Of a DNA stretch of 64,000 nt, positions 11,551-22,441 are shown one piece after another. The DNA comes from Apteryx mantelli (Eukaryota > Chordata > Aves > Apterygiformes > Apterygidae), in assembly GCF_036417845.1 (NCBI RefSeq), contig NC_089978.1:35456682-35520681 (forward strand), written 5' to 3'. The notes under the pieces are model-generated. The model worked only from the letters and a program-made list of their open reading frames with translations. It ran no database searches and was not told the DNA's origin. The translations under genes were made by a program, and so were the position numbers. How positions within the stretch are numbered: position 1 is the first letter of the stretch; each line of letters opens with the position of its first letter.

Positions 11551-14500
11551 GTTTTTTGGATCCCACTCTTTGAACTTTTACTCTTTTAAAGCATCCTTTC
11601 TCCCTATGCTTCACTTTTTCTGCCTTTCATTTCTCTCCCTTCAAAACTGCAGGCTTTCTATGACTTTCCCCTCTAACTTCACATTTCTACTTCCATGAAA
11701 TTTCTCCTTCTCTGTAGTCTTTGTTATGGCTCTGTCCCTTTCCCTCCCACAACCCTGTCATTTGCTCTGCATTTTCCTTTGCTCACCTCTTATTCGCAAA
11801 GCTGCAGCCACTTCATATCTCCTATGTTTAATCCTCTTTCCTGTGCAGAAAACTAAAAGAGCAGGAGGTCACCTAACCAGAATCACCAGTGCAGCCGAGA
11901 ATGAATTCCTTCACAAACTTACTCAGAGACAAAAGGAAACCCAATTCTGGACAGGCAGAACTTACCAAAAGGCAAGTGTGCCATGACCAGAAATGAAAAT
12001 AAACATCAGGAGGAAGAACTTTATGACTCAACTGATCAAAATTTTTTTCTATGGAAAATGTTTTGTTTTCAAATAAATAGTTTCCTTTTGTAGCCATGGA
12101 AATTCTTTTCAGTCTCAGCAAAACTAAACAGTTATCAAAAAGCTAATGCTGTTTATCTTTCAGTGTTTTTTGGGGGTGGGGAATGGCAGATGAGTGGTGG
12201 AGGAAGAGGGGGGTCTTAAGTAAGTGATAAACTCTTATCAACATTGTATTCCAATGACATCATCTGAGGGAGAGCTGAGGTACAATTCTCAAAGGAGAAA
12301 CTGGATGGTGGATAATACAATCTCTGTTTAATCTGTGCTTAGCAGAATGCCACGCCAATAGACTAGATTTGGAGTTATAAAAAGCTTGCATGAATATATT
12401 TATTCAAACTCTTTTAATGAATTTACTTGGAGTGTCTTCCCACCAATATTCTAGCCAGTGAATCTACCGGAGCTTTTGCTAATATGGTGAATTTAGAATT
12501 AACATTGTAGAATATTAAAAGAAAGTGAATTTCAGATTTTTAAATGCATAGTAGAAGTAGAAACTTGATTCTGTACGTTTTACTCATGTAACAGGGCACA
12601 ACAATGACCTACATGTCCATTGTCAATGTCTCAGATTCTGAATGTCACCTACCTGCAATGAATTACTCATGAGTGCTATAGTCCTGTTCTGAATAACAAA
12701 TATATTCAAGAAAATTACAATTTATTTGAGGACAATTCATGAGGAGTGGATGAGGTGAAATTAATCTAATATGGAATTAAAAATGAATTATTCTTGCAGC
12801 TCTATAGGACAATAATATCCGCACAGGCAGTAACTGTATCCACATCCCTGTGGAAGAAGGCCCCCATTCAGTTATTTTCTATCCCAGCAAATATATGTGT
12901 ACCAAACTGTCTCCTGAATTCAGAAGAGACCTGTGGTTCCCATTCACCTTCTGGAGTTATTTTTCTGTCTGCAGGGGTTATCTTTGAAATGTACTGATGG
13001 ATCTCTGACAACTTTCATCCAGAGGCCTCTGTCATCCCTTCTCAGAGCTGTCAAAAGACCACTTAACAACTTGTTAAACAATAAATTTTGCCTGACACTG
13101 AATACTGGTGGTAAGGAAAACCTGGGATGATTTATAAACTGCATAGTTTACTTTGCCCTTGAACTTCTGCTGTCCCTGTGGGATTAGTATTTTCCAGGAT
13201 TATCTGGATAAATCATCATCTTATTAAAATGTTGCCCAAAGCTGCAATATGCGTACTACAGTAACAGAAATTAAAAGAAAATTAGATTTCCAGAGACTGA
13301 CCTGAGTTTGAATGATTTCACATCAGGATTGAAACGGTTCCCTTATCACTTCCTCTTGTTTTCCTTTGCATTCTCTCCCTGTCTTTGTTTCCAGGCCAGG
13401 GTGAATGGGGCAGCTCTGTTTGCAGCAGGAGGCTACCATTCATCTGCGTTTACAAACCAGACTTGATGCACCCTTAACCTGCAACTGTACCACTGATGAA
13501 ACCTGACTGGCTACTGCTGCACTTTGAATAGAGTTCAGCCACAGTCCATTTGCGCAGAAAAATCTTTTGCGTGGAAAAATCAAGTTCTTATCTTAAAAAA
13601 GCAGAGCTATTATAGCACAATACTTTTCTGTTCTGTTTGCATTATTGTAGCAATGTTCTTGTAGACTGCATTTAAAATGATGCTATAAGTTCTGATTTGA
13701 TTTGAATGCTTGATGAAATCAGCATATCATTTAGCTTTTCCACAGGGTTTTCAAGAATATTCATAAGAGCTCTTTAATTATTAAATAATTACAAATCACT
13801 CATTAAAACATTATTCATTTCACCATTTAATCATGTCAAGTCATACATTTTCAGTCTTGGTATTTTTCCTTTCTTAGTGTCAGATAGATCCAAGGAAAGT
13901 TAATTGAATGTTTTCAATATCTAAGTAGTTAAATGGCTAGTTTGATACACTGTAATATAGCCATAAGATGGGGCCCAAATCAGAGGTAGAAGTCAGGAGT
14001 ATATCATTAGGCACAGGAGGTGGTGCACCACTTTGTGAACTGCATAGGATGATGTTTTGTTAAATGAAGCAAAACTTGTTATCATGGTTATGTTTGCCTA
14101 AGTTCTAAATATGATCAATGACTGTGTTCTACATAAGCAAACATCCTCACTTTGTTTTTCTTACTTCTAAGTACCTTATTGTTTTTGACTCCATCGGTTA
14201 GTTGCAAGCTCCTATTCATCAGTACTTTCCCTCACTAGCTAAAAAGAAGATGGAAAAGCTTCATACCGGGGCCATGGATGATTGTTTGGTTCATCCAGGT
14301 GATGACAAAACACCTCCTCAGTTAAGAAGGATGGAAAAACTAGCAAAAGCATTAGCACCTCTACCGTCCTGTTATCCAACACAGTCTCAGAGAAGGGTTA
14401 CATTGATAAAAACAACAGCTGCCACATTTACCTGAGTATTCCCTGTTAAGCAAGTGTGAGATTTTCTTCTTCATGAATAAACTGGGGGTATGAATATGCT

Positions 14501-15639
14501 AAGGGTCAGTCATATATGAATATGCTTGTGCCAAGATGGTCCCAGGGACATCTTGGACACAGGACTCACCTGCTGTTTGGGGAGCAAACATGTACTTTTT
14601 CACGTCTCTAGGCCACCTGTGATGCATGCGTGTCTGGCAAGGCTGCTGAGGAGCAGAGTGCACCAGACGTGAAGCCACTCCAGAAACTCATCTTTCTGAG
14701 CTAGGCATAGCTGGGCTCCCTCAGAGTCCAACGGCTTTCCTTGTAATTATCTCGAGGAACGCAAACCATATCAGGACCAAGCTATGTTTTATACAAAATG
14801 CTTTTTTTTTTTTCCTAGCTGACTGTTATTCCAGTATTTGAATAACTTCCATAGCAGTTTATTCAGGGTCACAAGGGAAGATGGTAGCAGAGCTGGGGAC
14901 AAAGTCGAGGAGGATCTGATTCTCATTCTTCAAAACTTCTGTCCACTGAGAAATGCAGCTTCCCAAATCAAAGTGAATGTGGTGAGTTCAAAGGGGAACC
15001 AACAAACTGACCAGTTAATCCAAGCATCATTTCTACAAATAACACAACATCGTATGGTCAGAGATGTGCCCCACTCCTTATTTTCTGACAAAATTGCTTT
15101 CCCTAGAAAGAATAAAGAGTCCTGTGTCCTTGAGGTAGGAAACTGATTTATGAAGAGGTTTATTGGTCATTGAATACAGTTCCCTTTCTTCCCCAGCAAG
15201 CTATAGTGGATTAGATAGCTGCAGAAATAGCCATGGAAAGGCTGACAGAATATCCATCTGCTTTACAAGGTCACCACACCCTGTGGCCACCTGTGTTCAG
15301 ACAGTAAAAGCGCAAAGGCCACAAGCCTGCTGTGCCACAGGAGAAGAGGCCAGAAAGGTGGACAACATTGCAGATATGCAGGTGTAGCAAAACAGAGGTC
15401 TGTGACACCTAGAAATTATAAATGTATTAATCAGGGTACACTTAATATTAGTTTGCCTTCAACCCAAATATTTGTACTAAAATAGTATAACTAACAAAAG
15501 AATGTAAGTATTTGGTAATGCTGTCATGGCATAGCAAGACACAATGTATAAGCATTGTGCTTACATGTGTGAGCAACAAGACTACCAAAGTGTGTAGTCG
15601 CAGGTAGGAGGCTGGATGCCTCCTACTAACAAAAAGTTG
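11551..15639. other. Noncoding stretch
   Basis: Ordinary AT-rich sequence. No ORF, RNA gene or transposon that I can support. Confidence 0.5.
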
Positions 15640-15960
15640 CCAGACAGAGGATAAGATAAGCACAAGGGACTTCAGATAAGCAGGACATCCTGCCAAATAC
15701 ACAAGAAGGATGACTGGCAAAACCAAAAACAAGATAAGCAGTATTGGAAGCAGATGAGCCCTTCCTTTCTGGAAAAGAGGCTATAGCAAAAAAATCAGCC
15801 ATAAGCAAAAAAAAAAAAAGAAGAAAAGAGTCAAGACACTTCAGTTCTTTCTTCTCTCATCAGTGAGCTCTCAAGCCTAACCACCTTGACTTTAGCAGCA
15901 AAGGACCACCAAGAACTGCAGCCATCAGCACTGTGGTACTGTGTACTTGCAACTAACTTA
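15640..15960. other. GATAAG-motif cluster in a possible old transposon or LTR remnant
   Basis: GATAAG occurs at 15650-15655, 15655-15660, 15675-15680 and 15733-15738. A 6-bp inverted repeat, GCAGGA-CA-TCCTGC, lies at about 15679-15692, and an A-rich run at about 15808-15820. The CT-rich TTCTTTCTTCTCTCATCAG and the following CAAAGGACCACCAAGAACTG have the flavour of an old avian LTR, but I cannot define TG...CA ends or a target duplication. The GATAAG count is a direct observation. Any regulatory or LTR role is a guess. Confidence 0.25.
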
Positions 15961-18323
15961 GAATATGATTGCTAAAGACTAACAGTTTTGTACATATGTT
16001 GGTGATGATGATCTGTGAGAATTAACCACTAGCAAAAAAGTGTGTTGTTAATGAATGAATTTAGTAAGCTTATTTCTAAAGTTTATCACTTCTTTGATCT
16101 ATCAGTCCTCTAAACACTCCCATAACGGTGATCTCTTTCCCTAACTATATACACATATTCAGGTTACATACCTGCAATACAGGTTTTCTGCAACAGCAGG
16201 AATTTCTTCACAAGAAGTCCCAACTGATCCTGAAAAGAGTTGTGAACACATACTATGAAAACTGAAGTGCTATAAGGGGTATTTTATAAGATGGCAAGAT
16301 CTTCCACCGCAAAGAAGAGCGAGTAGATTGTATCTTCAGCATCTATGTGAACAATACAACAGGATCTGTAGCCTAATCTGCATTCAGTGGGTTGCTGTTG
16401 AGCTCTTTAAACTGAGGCAATTGCTTCAGTTAGTTACATTCCTAATAAATATTTGTTCACATCAGAGAAGCCTTATCACAGTTAGCAGTACTTTACAATT
16501 TAGCATAACTGTGCACAAGATCAGCAGAAATACCAAGACAGTGGACAATGAACTTATGTCTTACCCCTGGAATGAAAATATTCACTCTTTATCATTCACT
16601 GATCTTAAAGCTCTTTCCAAAAGCGAGCAAAATCACATCTAATTTACAAGTGGGAAGAAACGAGGTGCTGGGAGAGGAAAAGCTTATGACCTGTTTTAGC
16701 ACTGCAAGACAGCATCAGTGGCTGCAGAGTGAAACCACAACTCCTGGCTTCCAGTCATACAATCTGGCCTTTCAAGCAGGCTGCCTCCTTCCAGAGCATG
16801 ATTCAGCACCAATTGTCCAATACATCTGGGTGCCAAAAAATGGAGAAAAGCTCCTGGTGGGATTTTTCATGTCAACATCTTTAGGCAACAAAATGGTTTT
16901 GGAAATCTGACCCACAGACACATAAGCAGACTAGCTTTGAATACTTTCCCACATCCTATTCATGAACCTTCCATTTTCAGACAATAAACTCAGTAGTATC
17001 CCTGAGCCTTGGTAGGAATACTGTTTATTAATTGCTTTTAAAGAAGTAATTAATTATTGCATTTCCATGCTAATGTATAGGGATCTGTCTATATGCTGTG
17101 ACCATGTACTAGAGTGATTTTATTCATAATTTATATTATGGTGATGCCCAGAGGCCATAAGAAGGAAGAGACTTCATTATCCTAGGTGCTAGACAGGCTG
17201 CCAGGAAGATATACTCGCTTGCCCTGAGAGTTTACAGCTTAATTTATGAAAAGAGCATTAGGGCTGATGAAGGAGAAAGGTTCTTAAGAAACTGTGACCT
17301 AATTTGCCGTTCTAGTTTCCCATGCTGTCTTGCAATGCTGATGGTTTTGTTTTGAAATGTTTGTCATTGTGTGGCTAAACGAAATAAGGAGTCATGGAGA
17401 GTGAGGGACTTCTCTCCACAGAAGACATGTTTGACTGGGCATTTGTTAAATTGTCTACTTCAGAAAATTGGAGAGAAATGAGAGACAATATCGCTGAGGG
17501 GGCCTCGCCAAACCATCTGATCTTTGTGGTAGCCCCATGCAAGGGTTTTATTGCTGTCAGTCAATCAACCTACATGTTTGGCCTGACTTGTGGGTTCCTT
17601 TCCCTCAGGCAGTCGATGACATTAGATTAGTGTCTTGTTAACGTTGTTCTCTGAGTTATAAAAACATGAGTTTAGACCCTGATTTGTGAAAGCATCTACC
17701 ACAGCATGCAAACAAAAGGGGCAAATGTGAGCAATTAATTATAGGATTCATTCTGTGATGGAATAGTCCTGAATGGAACACCAGAAAATGTATTAGAAAG
17801 AAAAGAAAATTGTAAGCACATCTAGCATTTGACTGGCAAAATGCCCCTGAATTGACATTCTGAACCATCCTTCCACACGAAATTGACCATGGTTAGACCT
17901 GTAACTTCCCACTTGCAATGAGATTTAATACTAGGACTAGGGGACATCAAATAACACTAATAGGAACCAAATTCAAATTAAAAAAAGGAAGTGGTTCTTC
18001 ACACAACAGACCAGCAGAATCCCTTAATAAAGGATGTTGTTTATACAGCTTGCAAGGAAGACTGAAAAGGTTGAAGAAGCTTGTTGAAGGTCAATATATC
18101 CTGGTCAGGCTCAGAAAATCTCTAAACTGAAAGAGGCTGAAGGATGAGAGAGTATTATGGGAAAATGATGCAGATATTTGCCCCCCCTTATGCTCTTCCA
18201 TATGTCTCCACTTATCATTGGCATTGGAAACAGTATGCTGAACCAGAGGACCATTTGGTATGATCTGCTGCTCTTGTATTACATTTTATGTTCTTAACAA
18301 GCATACCAGGATTATTCAGGTTT

Positions 18324-18360
18324 GGGGCAGGGGGGGGAGGGGGGCACTGGGTTTTTTTTT
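18324..18360 (+). repeat. G-rich tract with G-quadruplex pattern, followed by T9
   Basis: Four G runs (GGGG, G8, G6, GGG) are separated by CA, A and CACT, followed by nine T. This fits the usual four-run, short-loop pattern of a DNA G-quadruplex. Formation and function are not shown by sequence alone. Confidence 0.6.
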
Positions 18361-18504
18361 TCGGCTTCCCTTTCCCACTAAGCAAGAGACAAAAGCACAG
18401 CTTTTCATGTGAACATGTAAGCATCAGATTTTATACACAATCCAACATGCAGGCTATATGTCTGCTTCGATGGGGGAGAATAAAGGTCATTCCTGTAACA
18501 CAGC

Positions 18505-18522
18505 AAAAAAAAAAAAAAAAAA
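18505..18522. repeat. Poly-A run
   Basis: Eighteen consecutive A. No recognisable retroposon body lies upstream of it. Confidence 0.85.
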
Positions 18523-20450
18523 TTCTGTCAGGTTAGAACTCTGCCTTCCATTCTCAAAAGTGTATATCAGTGTTGAGGTAAAAGCTACAGAATTTGAGTA
18601 AAAAGCACACCAGTGTCCACAAATGACATAGATCAAATGCACCTAATCCTGTGGCAGTATGTTAAAAGGATGAAAAATTACTTGAATAGATGTTTTCACT
18701 TTGATGTGCTCACTTGTGAACTTGTGTTCACTTTGCAAGAAATCCATTTCTGTAGCCACTGTTGGTTGTGTTGAAGGAAAAAAAGATAAAATAAAGGAAT
18801 GCAGGTTAATTCAGCTTCCAAACCACTACAATATACCACAAAGTCCTCAGCTGCTTTACACACAGCTTTCACCTCAAGAGAGTCTAACAATTTCTTTCCT
18901 GCTTCTAATGTAATGATTAATACACAGGCTCCAAATATACAAAGACATAATAAAACACCCTACGCCATGCACACATATTGGATTGAATTAATCATTCCTC
19001 GAAGGTGTTGGAGGTGCTGCCAACAGTTCTTCCTGGGAAACAGTACCTCTCCTCCTGAAATGTTATGTGCTGTTTATGAAAGGGGTACCTGATTAAGGAA
19101 CAGAACTAGAAGGAAATACTATTTTTCATTGTGCAATTAGTAGCCCAGAAACAAAATACTTGCTCAAAGGTGGCTTTCAGCCTCACTGGAAGGGACCGAC
19201 GTTACCACAGAGAAATGTCTCTTGGAAGATGGTGCAGTGGAAAAGCAGGCAGCTAAAAGGGACAGAAGGACACTCCTACTCCTAATTGCATGCAGGAGAC
19301 ACCTGACCCTGTTCATCTGGAAAATGTGCTAGCCAGCGCTCTCATCTCTTTTTGTTTACAGCAAGGAAAAAAATGAAGAACACTAGTGTACAAGGGTTAG
19401 AAGATAATGTGTCTTTTTTGACCACCTTTCTAAGGTGTTCTTACACTAATCAAACAGAAATGTTTTCCACTCTTTCAAAACCTACTCTGGTTTGCTAAGC
19501 AGACACCATGCTGGGAGGCTGAATGTGGCCAGAGATAGAGTCCATCCTCACTGGTTAGTGAAGAACCATCTGGGACCATCTATGACTGCAGGCAACTAGT
19601 GTTGGTCCATGCAGATTACTGACAGCATTGAGAATAAGAGGCTCATCTCACCATCTCAACAGCTGAGCCAGCTTTAACAGTATCTCTAGCATTAGCAAGA
19701 CTGAGGAAAGTTTTTCTTATAAATGAGAGATAGGTCACTCAGGCAAAAGTGTATCTCATGAATTCAGATTTGTAGTTGAGCTCCTTTTCACTATGTCTGT
19801 TTCAGCATCACTGGCAGAGTTGATGGTCTACAAGATAGTAGCGTTTTGGAAGCCCAAGTGAGCAAATCACAGTTCTGCTGTGCCAAATATCTGTATAAAC
19901 TAAAGGACAACCTGGGTGGGATTCATTTTACTTAACCCTAGACATTTGCCTGTAGATCTACATCTAAGGTAATCACCCTACTCTCCCTCCCTAGGCCATA
20001 GAACACAATAAGCATGTTCAGGGAACGATTCATCTGACCACAGGCAGTCTATACTAGGGCGAAGTCAATCACACCTAAAAGCCTGCAATTACCTGCAGCA
20101 GATGTGAACAGAGTTGAGGTTAGCCATCTTAGATTTAAACAACTTTTAGACATCTACATTTAGGCAACTAATCCCATCTTTTCTGCTCTTAAGGGCTTTT
20201 GTCCACAAGGGAAGTAATTTACTGGCACAAATCCTGCTGGCAAGTTATTTTCCAAGGAAAGATTCCTGTTTAAAGTGCTTACAAGATCATTCAGTCAAAC
20301 AGTAACAAGTAATCTTACTGAGCCGGACAGCAAGAGCCAAGTAAAGGAACACAGCCAGACATCTGGATGAAAAAGGGAGCCTCCCTTACCCCCTTAGATG
20401 CTTGGATTGTGTCAACGCCCATTGCTTATATCAGCAGGAAACCGTGGAAA

Positions 20451-20467
20451 TCAATCAATCAATCAGG
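20451..20467. repeat. (AATC)4 short tandem repeat
   Basis: Four tetranucleotide units in a row. Confidence 0.85.
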
Positions 20468-20644
20468 TTTGTTCTGAGCAAAGTGAACATCCAGCTCTGT
20501 GGGAGGACTGTGGATAGGCCACAAGTGCAGCCTGAGCTCTGAGCAGGGCCATCAGCAAGTCAGAAGGCTTTGAACTGAGGCAGGGGAAAGGTTCCTTTCC
20601 AAACCAGTGCTTTGGAAGAGGCCAAGAGGACCCCCTTGCTAGAG

Positions 20645-20701
20645 CTTCCAGATGCTTCAGGCTTCCAGATGCTCCAGACACCTCCAGACGCAGATGCTTC
20701 C
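20645..20701. repeat. 17-bp tandem duplication (CTTCCAGATGCTYCAGR)
   Basis: Two copies at 20645-20661 and 20662-20678 differ at two positions. Decayed partial copies (CCTCCAGACG, CAGATGCTTCC) follow to about 20701. It is a minisatellite-like array too short to classify. Confidence 0.65.
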
Positions 20702-21560
20702 AAGTGAATGAAGACGACTATCTGGTCTCTCCTGAGTAGCATAATTAATCTGAGATTTCAGCAGAGACAAAGTGGTTTTTTTGGTTTTCCTTCCAAATAT
20801 CACAGAGAACACCTGCAAGCCAACACTCCCACCTCACCCTGTATCACAGTTTGTTCTTTTCCTTCAATCCTTTTTTTCCTCCAAGCTCATCATTTTCATC
20901 TTTAGCTAATAATGCAAATCACCTTGAGGACATAGCAATTTTGCTTCCCCTGTGTAAAGCACGACATATTGGATAAAAAGCATGATTCATCTATTGAGCA
21001 AGGGATGGTGATCATCAGGATCAGCCTTTGAGTGAAAAGAAGATGCTTTCATTATTTTAGACCTATGTCCCTGCAATCAGCAGCCCACACTTCAGCTCAG
21101 GGAAGGCAGCACCAAGACTGCTAGCAGAAACCCTCAGGCTCAGACTGCGTGCTAATAGATTCAGGCAAAATATGCTAGTTAGTGTCTAATTAGTCAGCTC
21201 TGTATGTACACCAATGGCAGTCAAAAAGATGTGTTCTACTTTGAGTTTCAGGAGCCTTCACCACAGGAAACAATATTTTATTATTATGTAGATTTTTGGA
21301 TTTCTTGCAAAACCCCTTAACGTAGGACAGATCTTTTCATCGCTCACTGCCATATCTAAGAAAAAGAGAGGGTAGAAAGAACTTGGAGAATAAATATTTT
21401 AACAGATGAACCAAGGAATTATTAATCTTTTTCTTCTCATACAGAATATAAAGTATATATAATTTCCAGGAGGAGGTGATTGATGGTGCAGATCAGCTAC
21501 AAACTTTCTTCTTTAGATTGAAGTAGACATGCAAAGCATGCGAGACCACATTGGGCCAGT

Positions 21561-21565
21561 CAAGC
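21561..21565. repeat. Target-site duplication, left copy (CAAGC)
   Basis: CAAGC directly precedes the TG that begins the 5' LTR and is repeated directly after the terminal CA of the 3' LTR (29104-29108). A 5-bp duplication is one of the sizes retroviral integrases make. Confidence 0.85.
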
Positions 21566-21696
21566 TGACGGGCGAGTGAAGAGTTAACAGGACTGAAGTT
21601 TGTCAATTGATATGCAGAAGAACTGATAGCACAAGAGCTGAAGTGCACAAAGCTGCTGAACAGAGGACTTAACAGGACTAAAGAAGTCTACCAACC

Positions 21697-21725
21697 GATA
21701 TGCGCAAGGACTGATATGCGCAAGG
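21697..21725 (+). repeat. U3 tandem direct repeat
   Basis: GATATGCGCAAGG occurs at 21697-21709 and 21713-21725 with a 16-nt period, and the same pair is in the 3' LTR. Short tandem repeats in U3 often carry enhancer sites. Which factor binds here is not evident. Confidence 0.7.
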
Positions 21726-21932
21726 CTGCGGAATGATTAACAAGACTGGAGAAGTGAAGTCTGCCACCTGGAATCTGCACGGACCCCCGGGGAGGGAAGA
21801 AACAATACGGAGGTGTTGTGGTCTTGCTTCGCTAGCAGGGTCCCCCCCCCCCAAGCAGACAAACAGACAGTCCTGTGATTGTGAAACTTGCTAAAAGTCA
21901 GCAAAAGCAGTGTTTGCCCAGAGCCCCAGCCG

Positions 21933-21940
21933 TATAAAAA
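21933..21940 (+). promoter_or_regulatory. LTR TATA box
   Basis: TATAAAAA in the context CCGTATAAAAAGAG. Transcription would start about 25-30 nt downstream, near 21960-21970, which sets the U3/R boundary. The 3' LTR repeats it at 28693-28700. Confidence 0.85.
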
Positions 21941-22006
21941 GAGACTTGGGAGCTAGGAGAGTTTGAGCAGGGACGGGAACGTGACCTGACCATCCTCTCC
22001 GGCTGG

Positions 22007-22015
22007 ACCGTGAGT
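22007..22015 (+). promoter_or_regulatory. Likely splice donor in the LTR leader
   Basis: ACC followed by GTGAGT, with the GT at 22010-22011, matches the vertebrate donor consensus well on the intron side. It lies about 45 nt after the expected cap site and upstream of the gag AUG, so splicing to the acceptor before env would remove gag and pol and give an env message. A second consensus donor, GTGAGT at 22452-22457, lies four codons into gag, the arrangement used by alpharetroviruses. Splicing from that one would put the gag AUG out of frame with env. Confidence 0.5.
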
Positions 22016-22161
22016 ATCCCCCCCCTCCCCTTTTCCTGGGACGCTGGGTTAAGGTAACTCCTCGAGGTTGAGAGCCCTCTCACTAGGAGAGTGAACAAGA
22101 AAGCTTTCAAGTAGGGATAAGCAGTCCTTCCAATTAATAACGCAGTAATCGACGGTTTCAG

Positions 22162-22218
22162 GTTATCCTTTCTAAATTAGTAACTGATGGTTTTGTGTTA
22201 TCCTTCCTAAATTAGTAA
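22162..22218 (+). repeat. Direct repeat in the transcribed part of the LTR
   Basis: A 22-nt sequence at 22162-22183 recurs at 22197-22218 with one mismatch. The core is CTAAATTAGTAA. It is present in both LTRs. Confidence 0.75.
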
Positions 22219-22265
22219 TCGCATTATTTTAATGGATGTTACTAATCCAAGAACTTGTGTGAGGA

Positions 22266-22271
22266 AATAAA
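22266..22271 (+). terminator. LTR polyadenylation signal (5' copy)
   Basis: AATAAA, followed by a T-rich and (TTA)n stretch. In the 5' LTR this signal is transcribed but must be bypassed. The equivalent at 29026-29031 would end proviral transcripts. Confidence 0.8.
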
Positions 22272-22348
22272 CATCTTTTTTATTATTATTATATTACTGT
22301 CTCAGTCGTTGCTATCGAACCTTCATAGCATGACAGCGTGACAGTTTT

Positions 22349-22366
22349 TGGCGTAGTCGGCAGGAT
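22349..22366 (+). promoter_or_regulatory. Primer-binding site for tRNA-Ser
   Basis: TGGCGTAGTCGGCAGGAT is the complement of the 3' end of a vertebrate tRNA-Ser (AGA-type acceptor and T-arm plus CCA), matching all 18 positions as I recall that tRNA. It sits 5 nt after the LTR end (spacer GTTTT), longer than the usual 0-3 nt. Serine primers are uncommon among retroviruses. Degenerate GGATAG repeats follow to about 22387. Confidence 0.85.
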
Positions 22367-22441
22367 AGGATAAGGATAGGATAGGACACAGACTTAGTGG
22401 ATACATAAGCTGGGGTAACCGGATAGAAATATTTTTGAACT

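Larger units (their letters stand above)
15961..21560. other. Noncoding stretch upstream of the provirus
   Basis: No gene recognised. It contains a G-rich tract, a poly-A run, an (AATC)n repeat and a short tandem duplication, listed separately. Confidence 0.5.
21566..22343 (+). repeat. 5' LTR
   Basis: A 778-bp copy matching 28327-29103 with, by eye, one substitution (G at 22332, A at 29092) and one length difference in a C run (11 C at 21842-21852, 10 C at 28603-28612). It begins TGACGGG and ends GCGTGACA. It holds a TATA box, a likely splice donor and AATAAA. From these I infer U3 to about 21962, R to about 22290 and a short U5. It lacks the 32 nt that lie between the polypurine tract and the homologous point on the 3' side. 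Confidence 0.97.

Noticed and set aside
21526..21545. Small inverted repeat CATGC-AAA-GCATG near the integration site
   Set aside because: Five-base arms occur often by chance. Retroviral integration needs no such feature.
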